From NCBI GenBank assembly GCA_943370215.1, contig CALRQC020000005.1, positions 62,001-126,000 of the forward strand: a stretch of 64,000 nucleotides of DNA. The letters run 5' to 3'. The notes below the pieces were generated by a model that had not been told where the DNA came from, ran no database searches, and was given only the letters and a program-made list of their open reading frames with translations. Below, piece by piece: positions 33,861 to 43,164 of the stretch; the first letter of the stretch is position 1, and every line of letters begins with the position of its first letter. The translations under genes were made by a program, and so were the position numbers. This DNA is from Niveispirillum sp943370215. GTDB taxonomy: Bacteria; Pseudomonadota; Alphaproteobacteria; Azospirillales; Azospirillaceae.

Positions 33861-35516
33861 ATGGACGTTCTGCGTCCATATGCGTCCCGTTTTGCCCGGC
33901 AGTCTGTGGCGGCGGCCACTCTATTGTCGATGCTGAGCGGTTGCGTCACCAGCAATGGTCAACCGCCGCTGAATGCTTCGTCAGCGCCCGTTGCGGATAA
34001 CCCTTGTGAGGCATCGCGGCAGGCCTATGCCGGTGCTGCTGTCGGTGCCATTGCCGGAAGCGCGCTTGGGTATTTTCTCGGCAAGAAAAATGCTACCGGC
34101 GCCATTCTGGGGGCATTGGGGGGCGGCACTGTTGGTTTTCTGATTGGTAGAGATATCGATCAGCGCCGGTGTGCGCAGTGGAAGATCGCCCGTGACGCGA
34201 ATGTCTCTGCCCGTTTTGACGATGTGCTGCTGCCGATGACCAATCCGCAGGGGCAGGCGGAACAGGTGCGGGTCGGCCAGGTCTCCACCTGGGAAGGGAC
34301 GGGCCATTTCCAATCGGGCTCCGCCACCCTGACGCCGGAGGCGCAGCGCTATTTCCGCGCCGTGGCGGAGACCTATGCCCGCCCGGCCGATCCAACGGGC
34401 CTTTCCGCGCAGGACAAGCAGCGCGCGGAGACGGCCCGGCAGGAACGGCATATCCTGTTGATCGGCCATACCGATGATACGGGCAGCTCCCTGGAGAATG
34501 CCAAACTGTCCGAGGCGCGGGCCAAGGCGGTGGGGGAGGTGTTCCGCGCCGTTGGTGTCAATCCCGACCGGCTGTTCTTCCAGGGGGCGGGGGAAACCTA
34601 TCCCACCGCTGATAACCGCACGGAGGAAGGGCGCGCCCGTAACCGGCGGGTGGAGATTGTGGAGCTGGAGAGCCGGGAGGCAATGGCCTATTACCTGCGC
34701 AACCGCACGCCCCGGACCGATCTTTACCGGGTGGCAACGGCTGCCCCTTCGCGGTCGGTGGTTGCCAGCACCAGCCCGACCGCCAGCCCTTCGGCCCCGG
34801 CGGGCACGGCCACCAAGCCTGCCGCCCCTGCCGCCGAGAAACAGCAGACGGCCAAAGCGGGCAAGCCCGCCGTCACGGCGGCGACCGCACCGGCCAAACC
34901 CCGCTCCGGCTTCATCGATTTTGGCGGGGTGCCGGCGGCACAGGTGGCTGGTGTCTCCAGCGAGATGATCGGCGGCACCCCGCGCAGCAGTGGCCAGACC
35001 TTGATCAGCTATCTGGGCATTTCCACCGCCCATGCCGATGACAGCGTGTTTCGCGCCACCTGCCTGGAAGACCGCCCCCGTGTGGGGGGGGAGGTGCGGC
35101 GCCTGTCCGATGGGCGGGTGTTCGATTACCAGACCAGTGACTTCCTGCCGGGCCTCTACCGCACCTCCTATGCCAGCCTGGTCAATGGCCACATGGTGGG
35201 CATGACCGATGTGGCGGTACTGCGCGATGGGTCGGAACCGGTGGGCCGCTCCCCCCTGCTGGTTTTCCGCAACTATGCCGGCGCCAAGGAGAAGGGTCGC
35301 AAGCCCGATCTGGAATTGCCGACGGCGGTGAATGTCTATCCAGGGCAAGAGGCGCTGCTTTACCGCCTGTTCGTGGAAAAACCGGATGCGCCGCTGGCCT
35401 GTGTCGATCTGGTCTTCCCCTATAAGCCCCCCTTCGGGGCCCGCTACGGCAAGCTCTATTACGAAAAGAACGGTCAGTCCTACGCGGCCGACTATCTGCC
35501 CACCATCGCCCGCTGA
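33861..35516 (+). CDS. OmpA-family lipoprotein with C-terminal extension
   Basis: About 551 residues from ATG 33861. A lipoprotein signal (TLLSMLSGC) is followed by a glycine-zipper segment (AYAGAAVGAIAGSALGYFLG and GAILGALGGGTVGFLIG) and an OmpA-like peptidoglycan-binding domain at about 150-260 (FQSGSATLTPEAQRYF, LIGHTDDTG, GRARNRRVEIV). A long Pro/Ala/Thr-rich linker (about 285-345) then leads to a C-terminal domain of about 160 residues that I do not recognise (TCLEDRPRVGGEVRRLSDGR to the end). It should anchor in the outer membrane and grip peptidoglycan. It lies 14 bases upstream of the polytopic membrane gene and probably works with it. Confidence 0.82.
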   Translation: MDVLRPYASRFARQSVAAATLLSMLSGCVTSNGQPPLNASSAPVADNPCEASRQAYAGAAVGAIAGSALGYFLGKKNATGAILGALGGGTVGFLIGRDIDQRRCAQWKIARDANVSARFDDVLLPMTNPQGQAEQVRVGQVSTWEGTGHFQSGSATLTPEAQRYFRAVAETYARPADPTGLSAQDKQRAETARQERHILLIGHTDDTGSSLENAKLSEARAKAVGEVFRAVGVNPDRLFFQGAGETYPTADNRTEEGRARNRRVEIVELESREAMAYYLRNRTPRTDLYRVATAAPSRSVVASTSPTASPSAPAGTATKPAAPAAEKQQTAKAGKPAVTAATAPAKPRSGFIDFGGVPAAQVAGVSSEMIGGTPRSSGQTLISYLGISTAHADDSVFRATCLEDRPRVGGEVRRLSDGRVFDYQTSDFLPGLYRTSYASLVNGHMVGMTDVAVLRDGSEPVGRSPLLVFRNYAGAKEKGRKPDLELPTAVNVYPGQEALLYRLFVEKPDAPLACVDLVFPYKPPFGARYGKLYYEKNGQSYAADYLPTIAR

Positions 35517-35530
35517 AAGGTGCCCCGCCC

Positions 35531-37033
35531 ATGGATACCGTGATGGATATCATCCATACCTATCGTGAAGTTCTGTCCCTTGCACTGGCGTTGCTGATGA
35601 CGGTGCTGGTGGTCCGGCATTTCTGGACAGAGATCAGCTTCTGGTGGATGGATCTGGTTTATGGCTTTCCGTTCTTCGGCAAGGTGAAGCGTCTTTCCAA
35701 CAGCCTGGAGCTGAACCGGCAGAATGGCTGGTTCCATGCCGAAGAGGAACTGGCCCAGTCCTATGTCAGCCATCATGACCGGCTGCACGCGGACCCTGAT
35801 TATTTCGACAAATGCACCTCCTACCTGTCGCGGGCCTCGGAAACCGGCCGGCGGCCCTTTGCCTGGTACATGTGGGTGCTGATTTTCGTCATGGTCGCCA
35901 TCGAGGCGATGGGCTTTTCCTACGTGCTGGCCGGTTTCACCGTGCCCGGCGCGTCGGAGAATGTGCAGAAGCTGGGGGCGGTGGGCATCTCGCTGCTGCT
36001 GTCGGTGCTGCTGGTGGGCTTCACCCACTGGGCTGGCAAAGAGCTTTACATGAACTCCCTGATGGACCGGGCCCGGTCCTGGTGGCGCCATGATGGCCGC
36101 GAAGGGGCCAAGCTGATGGAAAGTCAGCATGAAATCAGCATCGAGAATAACCATGATGATGATCGGGAGGCGAAATACGTGCAGTTGCTGAACCGCGTCG
36201 CCGCCACGGGCGAGGCGGAGAAGCGCTATAAGCTGACCATCTTCACGGCCATTCTGGTGCTGATCATTGCCGTCGGTGCCACCTGGGTGCGCGGCATCGT
36301 GCTGGAACAGGAACTGCAGGCACAGACCACGGGTGGCGTGGGGCAGGTCCATCAGGCGGCGGGCGGTTCCTTCTTCCCCGATACATTGACCCAGCCGCAG
36401 GCGCAGGCCGATACCAGCGCCATCAACCAGGAGGTGGAGAACGGCCGCAAGGGCGGCTGGGGCACCTTCATCGTGCTGGCTGTGATCTTCATCTTCATGC
36501 AGATTTTCGGCATCCTGACCGGCTTCAAGTTCGGCTTTGCCGGCAAGGAGAGCGCCAAGGCCTATGATGTGGTGTCGCGGTTCAACAGCCGTGCCGCCTA
36601 TGAAGCCTATTTCAAATCCCGCAAGACCCGCATCCTGCGCACCGGTCAGTCCCGGCTGCAGACCCTGCAGCAATTGCTGGCCCGCAATGTCAGCGAGCGG
36701 GGCACCACGCCCGACCAGAAGCACGCGGTGGAACATCCGGAAGGGCGCGACATCTACGCCTTTCTGCAGGAACTCTATGGCCGCGAGGCGGAGATGGAGC
36801 AGGCGACGCGCGCGCGTCAGGCTGCCCAGCCGCGCCAGACGCCGCCGGCCGCCCCGTCGGTGCCGCCGTCCAACATCAATGCCCCGTTCGATGAAACCGA
36901 CGAGCAGATGGAGGCCCGCATCGCGCGCGAAATGGCCCGCGATGCGGAGGAGGAGCACCGCCGCAAGGCCGAAGAACATCGCGCCCGGGAAAATGCGGTG
37001 CGGGCCCGGCTGAAGGCGCAGCAAACCAAATAA
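35531..37033 (+). CDS. Unrecognised polytopic membrane protein with coiled-coil tail
   Basis: A 500-residue protein of no family I recognise. Hydrophobic segments: about 14-30 (LALALLMTVLVV), 112-135 (WYMWVLIFVMVAIEAMGFSY), 150-168 (AVGISLLLSVLLVGF), 235-255 (LTIFTAILVLIIAVGATWV) and 315-335 (GTFIVLAVIFIFMQIFGIL). Cytoplasmic or periplasmic loops carry an Asp-rich stretch (NNHDDDREAKY). The last 100 residues are highly charged and helical (EEHRRKAEEHRARENAVRAR), preceded by a Pro-rich linker. It lies between an OmpA-type lipoprotein and a vWA-like exported protein, so a role in an envelope-spanning assembly is plausible. It does not resemble MotA/ExbB or Zorya components in visible motifs. 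Confidence 0.75.
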   Translation: MDTVMDIIHTYREVLSLALALLMTVLVVRHFWTEISFWWMDLVYGFPFFGKVKRLSNSLELNRQNGWFHAEEELAQSYVSHHDRLHADPDYFDKCTSYLSRASETGRRPFAWYMWVLIFVMVAIEAMGFSYVLAGFTVPGASENVQKLGAVGISLLLSVLLVGFTHWAGKELYMNSLMDRARSWWRHDGREGAKLMESQHEISIENNHDDDREAKYVQLLNRVAATGEAEKRYKLTIFTAILVLIIAVGATWVRGIVLEQELQAQTTGGVGQVHQAAGGSFFPDTLTQPQAQADTSAINQEVENGRKGGWGTFIVLAVIFIFMQIFGILTGFKFGFAGKESAKAYDVVSRFNSRAAYEAYFKSRKTRILRTGQSRLQTLQQLLARNVSERGTTPDQKHAVEHPEGRDIYAFLQELYGREAEMEQATRARQAAQPRQTPPAAPSVPPSNINAPFDETDEQMEARIAREMARDAEEEHRRKAEEHRARENAVRARLKAQQTK

Positions 37034-37092
37034 TACCCCACCCCGGTGATCGGTTCTGATCGCCGGGCTTGATATCCTGCAACAGAGGGGAT

Positions 37093-37121
37093 GGCCGGAA
37101 CGGGATATTCCCGTTCCGGCC
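37093..37121 (+). promoter_or_regulatory. Hairpin next to ribosome binding site of vWA-like gene
   Basis: Perfect 13-bp stem GGCCGGAACGGGA / TCCCGTTCCGGCC with a TAT loop. Its right arm ends directly against the GGAG ribosome site (37122-37125) of the gene at 37135. No T-run follows, so a translational control or mRNA-processing role is more likely than termination. Confidence 0.6.
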
Positions 37122-37134
37122 GGAGAACGCCATC

Positions 37135-37971
37135 ATGATGATGAAGAAGCTTGCCGCCCTGTCCTGCCTGTTCCTGGCGACCGCCCTGCCGGCACAGGCG
37201 GGGCAGCGGGACATGATTTCCAGTTGCTACGGATTGTTGAAGATCGACCGGCCGGCCCCCGCCCTGCAGCGGGAAATTTTCGTGATCATCGACCAGACCA
37301 CCCCGGTGGATGCGGCCTTGCAGAAGGCGCTGGTCGATGCGGTGACGACCAAGCTGACACCGCAGACGGCGGTCACCATCGTCACCTTCTCCGCCTTCAT
37401 CGGCGACCATTATGCCAATCTGGTGTTTTCCGGCCAGTTGGAGACGCCGCCCGCCCCGGCGGAGCGTGATGACATGCCCAAGTGCCAGTTGCGCGACCTG
37501 GATAATTGTCTGGCCCAACAGGGGCAATTCGCCAAGCTGAAGACGGCAGAGGCGATGGCTGCCGGTTTCGGCACCCCGTCCAACGATATTGCCCGGTCCG
37601 ACATTCTGGCCACGCTGAAGGATGTTTCCAGCAATCTGGTCGCCAATTCCCCGGCCGCCCGCAAGGATGTGCTGCTGATCTCCGACATGCTGGAAAATTC
37701 TTCCCTCACCTCCTTCTATGCCAAGAACGGCGTCAAGCGGATCGACGGCAAGGCCGAACTGGCCAAGGTGGGTGGCTTCGGCAATTTCGGTGGCGCCAAT
37801 ATCTATGTTGCCGGCGCGGGCACCATCACCACCCAGGGCAAGCGCCAGATCGATACCTACCGCGATCCCAAGACCATGGAGGCGCTGGAGGCGTTCTGGC
37901 GCGATTATTTCAGCCAGTCCAATGCGAAACTGGCGGCTTTCGGCAAGCCGGCGCTGCTGGGCCAGTTCTGA
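37135..37971 (+). CDS. Exported von Willebrand A-like protein
   Basis: A 278-residue protein from ATG 37135 with a signal peptide ending at PAQAGQ (about residue 22). The mature part has a vWA-like plan: REIFVIIDQTTPVD as the first strand with a D-x-T-T-x-x-D variant of the MIDAS loop, AVTIVTFSAF as the second strand, and KDVLLISDMLENSS as the fourth strand with the late MIDAS Asp. Two cysteines in CQLRDLDNC may pair. Length fits a single-domain vWA protein. It is 101 bases after the membrane-protein gene on the same strand; the shared context suggests an envelope complex. The vWA assignment is by motif shape only. Confidence 0.65.
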   Translation: MMMKKLAALSCLFLATALPAQAGQRDMISSCYGLLKIDRPAPALQREIFVIIDQTTPVDAALQKALVDAVTTKLTPQTAVTIVTFSAFIGDHYANLVFSGQLETPPAPAERDDMPKCQLRDLDNCLAQQGQFAKLKTAEAMAAGFGTPSNDIARSDILATLKDVSSNLVANSPAARKDVLLISDMLENSSLTSFYAKNGVKRIDGKAELAKVGGFGNFGGANIYVAGAGTITTQGKRQIDTYRDPKTMEALEAFWRDYFSQSNAKLAAFGKPALLGQF

Positions 37972-37978
37972 CGCGATA

Positions 37979-40900
37979 TCAGCTTTCAGCCTCAACCACC
38001 CGCCGCCCCTCCCACTGCAACAGATATGACAGCAGGCAGGGCAGCAGGGTCAGGGTCAGCAGGGTGGCGCCGGCCAGCCCGCCGATGATCGCATAGGCCA
38101 TCGGGCCCCAGAAAACCTGATGCGCGATGGGGATCATGCCCAGGATGGCGGCACAGGCCGTCAGCACGATGGGCCGGGCACGGTGGCGGGATGCGGCCTT
38201 GATGGCGTCCGTCACCGGCTGGCCCCGGGCGATGTTGTTGTCCACCTCCTCAATCAGGATCACGGCATTGCGGATGATCATGCCGGCCAGGGCGATGATG
38301 CCCAGTTGGGCGACGAACCCCAGCGGCATCCCGGTGGGCAGCATGGCCGCCACCACCCCGATCAGGCCAAACGGCGCCATCAGCAGGGCCAGCGCCAGCC
38401 GGCTGAAGCTGCGCAACTGCACCATCAGCAAGGTGGCCATCACCAGCAGCATCAGCGGCACCTGGGCGAAGACGGAATGGTTGCCCTTCTCCGACTCCTC
38501 CACCGCTCCGCCTTCTTCGATGCCATAGCCATCGGGCAGGCTGGCGCTGAGTTTGGCCACTGCCGCCTGCACCTGCCCCGATACGGTGGCCGGCTGCAGA
38601 CCGGGGGCAACATCGGCTTGCACGGTGATGACGGGGGTACGCTGACGGCGCCAGATGATCGGCTGTTCCACCCCATAGGAGAGTTGGGCGATCTGGCGCA
38701 GCGGCACCTGTTCACCGCTGGGGGTGGTGATCTGCAGGTTGGCGATGGTGGTGATATCGTTGCGCTCCGCATCTTGTGCGCGGGCCACCACCTCGATCAG
38801 CCGATTGCCGTCGCGCACGGCGGTAATGCTGGTGCCGGAGTAGATGGCCGCCAGGGCGCTGGCGACATCCTGGCTGGAGGTGCCGACCGCGCGGGCCATC
38901 GTCTGGTCCAGATCGATGCGCACGCGCTTCTGCGGTTCCCCTGCCGTCAGGTTGACATCGCGGATATGGGCGTTCTCCGCCAGGATATTGGCCAGTTTCT
39001 GGGCAATATCATGCACCTTTTCGATATCCGGTCCCTGCACCCGGTATTTCAGCGGCCAACCCACCGGCGGCCCCAGTTCCAGTGGCATGGCGCGGGTGGT
39101 CAGATCGGCGAAATCGCGGCGGAAGGCGGCATCCAGCCGGGCCCGCAGCCGGTCGCGCGCTTCCAGATCCTTGGCCACCACCACCGTCTGGGTGATGTTG
39201 TCATTTTCCAGCAGTACATCCATCGGCAGATAGAAGCGCACAGCGCCGGAGCCGATATAGGTGGAAAACCGTTCCACATCCGGATCATCCTTCAGGATGG
39301 CTTCCAGCCGCTTGGCCGTGCGGTCGGTGGCATCCAGGGAGGCATTCTGCGGCAGATCGATATTCACCAGCAGTTCCGGTCGGTCCGACGGCGGGAAGAA
39401 CTGCTTTTCCAGAAAGCCTGAGGCCCAGGCAGAGAAGCCCAGCAGCAGCACGGCGATGGAGAGCGTCAGCCCGCGATGGGCCAGCGACCAGTCCAGCATC
39501 CGGCCATAGGCGCGCATGATCCGCCCCTCCCCATGACCATGGCCGGCCGGCATCCGGTGCAAGACCCAGGTGCCGATCAGCGGGGAGAACAGCACCGCCA
39601 CAATCCAGGAGGTGGTGAGCGCGATCAGCACCACTGTGAACATGGAGAAGCAATATTCACCGGCAGAGGAAGCGGCGAAGCCCACGGGGATGAAGCCGGC
39701 GATCATCACCAGCGTGCCGGTCAGCATGGGAAAGGCCGTCGTCTTATAGGCGTGGGAGGCGGCCTCCTTCAGCCCCGCTCCCTGTTCCAGGCGCGACACC
39801 ATCGTCTCCACCGTGATCATCGCATCATCGACCAACAGGCCGAGCGCGATGATCAACGCGCCCAGCGAAATACGCTGCAACCCGATGCCGGTCATTTCCA
39901 TGCCGATGAAGGTCATGGCCAGCACCAACGGGATGGAAAGGGTGACCACCAGCCCGGCCCGCGTGCCCAACGACAGGAAGGAGACGGCCAGCACAATGGC
40001 CACGGCTTCCATCAAGACCCGGACGAAGCTGTTGACGGCACCCTTCACCACCACCGGCTGGTCGGCTACCTGGGTGACCTCGATGCCATGGGGCAATTCG
40101 TCGGCCACCTGCTTCATCATGGCCTGCACCTTATGGCCGAATTTCAGCAGATTGCCGGTGCGGGACATGGAGATGGCCAGCCCCAGCGCCGGTTCCCCAT
40201 TCACCCGGAACAGCGGGGCCGGCGGATCGGCCGGGATGCGGCGGATGCTGGCAAAATCGCTGAGCGGCACGAAGCGGCCATTGGCCCGAAGGGTAACAGC
40301 CCGCAGGCTGTCTTCCGACGCGAAGGCGCCACCGACGCGGATGGCCACCTTTTCATCCGGCAGACGCAGCAGGCCGGCAGGGGCGACAGCATTCTGCGCG
40401 CCCAGGGCCTGCATCACCGCCATCTCGTTCAGGCCCAGGGAGGCCAGGCGCCGTGGGGAGAATTCCACGACGATCTGTTCCTCCTGCACCCCCAGCACCC
40501 GCACCTTGCCGATATCGGGAATGGTCAGCAGCCGGGTCCGGATCGTATCCAGCCGGTCACGCAGTTCCCGCATCGTATAGCCTTCGGTGGTGAAGCCATA
40601 GATGATGCCGAACGTGTCGTCGAACTCGTCATTGAAGAAGGGGCCCTGCACGCCCTGCGGCAGCATCGGCGCCACGTCCGACACTTTCTTGCGCACCTGA
40701 TACCAGATGTCCGGCACATTGGCCGGCGGGGTATCATCGCGCAGATTGACCATGATGGTGGATTGGCCGGCGCGGGTATAGCTGTCCAGCCGGTCCAGAT
40801 AGGGCACTTCCTCCAGCTTCTCTTCCAGCTTGTCGGTGACAAGGTTGATGCTGTCGGTGACAGACGCCCCCGGCCAGTTGGCCTGCACCACCATGGTCTT

Positions 40901-41059
40901 GATGGTAAAGGGCGGGTCTTCGTTGCGGCCCAGATGCTGATAGGAATAGGCGCCACCCAGCAGGGTGGCCAGCATCAGGAAGATGATCAGCGGCTGCTGT
41001 TGCAGCGCCCAGGCGGAAAGGTTGAACCCTTCCTTGTCGGGAAGATGCCGGCCATTCAT
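37979..41059 (-). CDS. RND efflux transporter, inner-membrane permease
   Basis: A 1026-residue resistance-nodulation-division pump with twelve helices and two large periplasmic loops. The fourth helix has LGLLVDDAMITVETMVSRLE, holding the two proton-relay aspartates, and PFFNDEFDDTFGIIYGF is the first-loop marker seen in TriC/MexK-like pumps. A late LAGMIIRNAVILIEEVD repeats the pattern in the second half. It should expel drugs or toxic organics with proton influx. Its start overlaps the adaptor stop by 4 bases; it ends 8 bases from the convergent vWA-like gene. No outer-membrane channel gene is next to it. Confidence 0.93.
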   Translation of the reverse strand: MNGRHLPDKEGFNLSAWALQQQPLIIFLMLATLLGGAYSYQHLGRNEDPPFTIKTMVVQANWPGASVTDSINLVTDKLEEKLEEVPYLDRLDSYTRAGQSTIMVNLRDDTPPANVPDIWYQVRKKVSDVAPMLPQGVQGPFFNDEFDDTFGIIYGFTTEGYTMRELRDRLDTIRTRLLTIPDIGKVRVLGVQEEQIVVEFSPRRLASLGLNEMAVMQALGAQNAVAPAGLLRLPDEKVAIRVGGAFASEDSLRAVTLRANGRFVPLSDFASIRRIPADPPAPLFRVNGEPALGLAISMSRTGNLLKFGHKVQAMMKQVADELPHGIEVTQVADQPVVVKGAVNSFVRVLMEAVAIVLAVSFLSLGTRAGLVVTLSIPLVLAMTFIGMEMTGIGLQRISLGALIIALGLLVDDAMITVETMVSRLEQGAGLKEAASHAYKTTAFPMLTGTLVMIAGFIPVGFAASSAGEYCFSMFTVVLIALTTSWIVAVLFSPLIGTWVLHRMPAGHGHGEGRIMRAYGRMLDWSLAHRGLTLSIAVLLLGFSAWASGFLEKQFFPPSDRPELLVNIDLPQNASLDATDRTAKRLEAILKDDPDVERFSTYIGSGAVRFYLPMDVLLENDNITQTVVVAKDLEARDRLRARLDAAFRRDFADLTTRAMPLELGPPVGWPLKYRVQGPDIEKVHDIAQKLANILAENAHIRDVNLTAGEPQKRVRIDLDQTMARAVGTSSQDVASALAAIYSGTSITAVRDGNRLIEVVARAQDAERNDITTIANLQITTPSGEQVPLRQIAQLSYGVEQPIIWRRQRTPVITVQADVAPGLQPATVSGQVQAAVAKLSASLPDGYGIEEGGAVEESEKGNHSVFAQVPLMLLVMATLLMVQLRSFSRLALALLMAPFGLIGVVAAMLPTGMPLGFVAQLGIIALAGMIIRNAVILIEEVDNNIARGQPVTDAIKAASRHRARPIVLTACAAILGMIPIAHQVFWGPMAYAIIGGLAGATLLTLTLLPCLLSYLLQWEGRRVVEAES

Positions 41060-42138
41060 TTCCCGGCCTCGCTATCCAGGGTGATCTTCTGGCCGGGGCG
41101 CAGCTTGCTGACACCGGCCGTCACCACCATGTCGCCGGCGCTCAGCCCCCCGGCGATCACAGCTTCCTGATCGGTGTAGCGTGCCACTGTGACCAGCTTA
41201 CGCAGCAAGCTGGCATTGGTCCGGTCCACCACATACACGGCGGGCTCACCCGACTGATTGCTGATGGCACTGGCCGGCACGCGGATGCCATGACCGCCTT
41301 CCAGCCGAATCCGCCCCGTCACCGTGGCGCCCAGCCCCATCTGTTCCGGTGCGTCGGGCAGGCTGATGCGCACACGATAGGTGCGGGTGACGGGGTCGGC
41401 GCTGGGGCTGACCTCCCGCACCTTGCCGCTGGCCTGGATGGCCGGATCGCTGACCAGGGCCACGCTGATGGACAGATGGTCCGGCGCTTCCTGCACCAGG
41501 GATTCGGCCACGTTGAACACAGCCTCTTTCTCATCGGTGGAAGCGACTGTGGCCACCATCTGCCCGGCCGACACCACCTGACCGGCATTGGCACCGATGG
41601 CGGTGACCACGCCGGCCCGGTCGGCCGTCAGGTTGGTATAGGTCAGCTTGTTGCGGGCATTGGCCAGGCTGGCCTCCGCCGCTTCCCGCCGCGCCTTGGC
41701 GCTGGACCGGTTGGCTTCCGCTTCGTCCACCCGGGCCTGGGCGACAATATCCTTGCTCAGCAGGGCCTGCTGGCGCTCCAGTGCCACCTTGGCCAGATTC
41801 TCCGCCGCCTGGGCGCTGCGCAACTCGGCCTCTGCGGCGTGCAGCTCGTTGCGCACATCGCGGTCATCCAGGGTGGCGATCAACTGTCCTGGCTGCACAT
41901 TGGTGCCGACATCCACCTTGCGGGCGGTGATGCGGCCATCGATGCGAAAACCCAGGCTGGTTTCATAGCGGGCCTGGATTTCTCCTGTCTGCACGATCTC
42001 CTCTCCGTCGCCCCCGGGGCTGACGATCAGGGTGCGCACAGGCCGGGGCTTCTCTGGCGCCACGTCCTCTCGGGTGCAGGCGGTCAGGGCCAACAAGATG
42101 GACAAGCCGGCCAGGGTGGCCGGGCGAAGGATGGACAT
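41056..42138 (-). CDS. RND efflux periplasmic adaptor lipoprotein
   Basis: A 360-residue membrane-fusion protein with a lipoprotein signal (LSILLALTACTRED). The order is the usual one: beta-barrel and lipoyl half (GRITARKVDVGTNVQPGQLI), alpha-helical hairpin (LRSAQAAENLAKVALERQQA to ASLANARNKL), second lipoyl half (TADRAGVVTAIGANAGQVVS) and the membrane-proximal domain (TYRVRISLPDAPEQMGLGAT). It bridges the permease to an outer-membrane channel encoded elsewhere. One base separates its start from the tetR stop region; the three genes form one leftward operon. Confidence 0.92.
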   Translation of the reverse strand: MSILRPATLAGLSILLALTACTREDVAPEKPRPVRTLIVSPGGDGEEIVQTGEIQARYETSLGFRIDGRITARKVDVGTNVQPGQLIATLDDRDVRNELHAAEAELRSAQAAENLAKVALERQQALLSKDIVAQARVDEAEANRSSAKARREAAEASLANARNKLTYTNLTADRAGVVTAIGANAGQVVSAGQMVATVASTDEKEAVFNVAESLVQEAPDHLSISVALVSDPAIQASGKVREVSPSADPVTRTYRVRISLPDAPEQMGLGATVTGRIRLEGGHGIRVPASAISNQSGEPAVYVVDRTNASLLRKLVTVARYTDQEAVIAGGLSAGDMVVTAGVSKLRPGQKITLDSEAGK

Positions 42139-42139
42139 C

Positions 42140-42769
42140 TCAACGCTCCAGAAGCGGGAGGGCGGAAGGGTTGGCGAGCCCCCGGATCGCCATGGTTGCG
42201 GCGGCCTCTGCCAAGTGGCGGACCTCGCCGAAATCGATCTCGGTTACATTGATGGACAAGCTGATCACACCATGCACAGCGGCCCAAAGCAGTTGGGTTG
42301 CCATATCGGCGGGCAGGGGGCGGAGAACCCCCGTCAGGATGGCCTGTTCCATCCGTTCGCACAGCAGCCGGTAAGGGTGCAGAAGGATAGGATCGCTGGT
42401 CAGCGCCTGGAACTGGCCCCGGTCGTTCTCCAGGAACAGCAGACGGAACCGGTCCCGGTCCTCCAGACAGAAATCGGCATAGGCCAGTGCCAGCCGGTAC
42501 AGGGCGCGCAGCGGGTCCGGCTCTGCCGCTGCAATGGCATTCAACCGATCCGACAGAGTGGTCAGGGCGGTACCAAAATAGGCCAGCAGCACATGTTGCT
42601 TGGTCGGGAAATAGCGGTAGAGCGCGCCGGCCGTCATGCCCACCGCTGCCCCAAGGCGGCGCATGGAAAAGCCGTCATAGCCATCGCGTGCAATCAACCG
42701 CCCCGTCTCCAGCAGCAACCGCTGCTGCACTTCGTTCACCTGTTCCGCGGTCAGTGATGGCCGGGCCAT
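42140..42769 (-). CDS. TetR/AcrR family regulator of the efflux operon
   Basis: A 209-residue TetR-type repressor from ATG 42769. The helix-turn-helix is at about residues 30-60 (DGFSMRRLGAAVGMTAGALYRYFPTK split over helices 2-4; the recognition helix holds TAGALYRYF). The C-terminal ligand domain has the ALAYADFCLEDRDRFRLLF segment of the WHG/TetR_C group. The frame is open for 59 codons upstream, but that part crosses the putative operator and does not look coding. As first gene of the pump operon it probably represses itself and the pump through the site at 42794-42812. Confidence 0.88.
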   Translation of the reverse strand: MARPSLTAEQVNEVQQRLLLETGRLIARDGYDGFSMRRLGAAVGMTAGALYRYFPTKQHVLLAYFGTALTTLSDRLNAIAAAEPDPLRALYRLALAYADFCLEDRDRFRLLFLENDRGQFQALTSDPILLHPYRLLCERMEQAILTGVLRPLPADMATQLLWAAVHGVISLSINVTEIDFGEVRHLAEAAATMAIRGLANPSALPLLER

Positions 42770-42793
42770 GGTCTGCTCCAGTTCATTAAATGC

Positions 42794-42812
42794 ACGCGTA
42801 TAATAAACGCGT
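42794..42812. promoter_or_regulatory. Candidate TetR operator
   Basis: ACGCGT, seven AT bases, ACGCGT: a 19-base symmetric site 25 bases upstream of the tetR start. Its size and place fit autoregulation of the tetR-adaptor-permease operon. Confidence 0.6.
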
Positions 42813-42983
42813 TCAAAAAAACACCCATTGCATTGAATGCAAGGTGGGGCTGCGGCAGCGTCGGGCGGTTGGGTAGGGGGCCGGACACCCCATTTGTTGG
42901 GAAAAGTGTCGGCGAAGCCGGGGGATAATATCACGCCCCAGGTCAAGCCATCCTGTAACCATCACAAAACCACTACAAACCAT

Positions 42984-43025
42984 TTGACAGAGGGAAAGGA
43001 CCGGCTAATATGTAATCGATTACAT
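42984..43025 (+). promoter_or_regulatory. Promoter overlapped by LacI-type operator
   Basis: TTGACA at 42984-42989, 16 bases, TAATAT at 43006-43011: a near-consensus sigma-70 promoter, about 150 bases before the TonB receptor ATG. The perfect palindrome ATGTAATCGATTACAT (43010-43025) covers the -10 end and start site; central CG symmetry and length are typical of LacI/GalR-family operators. No LacI-type gene is in the window. The rest of 42813-43164 shows no gene. Confidence 0.75.
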
Positions 43026-43164
43026 CTGATGCGGTTCAAAGGAAGGTGGGGTCGGCACCAAGGCGGCCCCCAATCATAAGCAATCAGTGAAATCGCAATC
43101 GACACGGGCACATTCGGGGGGATGGGCAACGCCTCCCGCAGCTTGATGTGGGAGGGAGATCAAA

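Noticed and set aside
35531..37033. Zorya or Mot-like defence component
   Set aside because: The OmpA neighbour suggested it, but the membrane protein lacks MotA/ExbB-type motifs and no helicase or nuclease gene is nearby.
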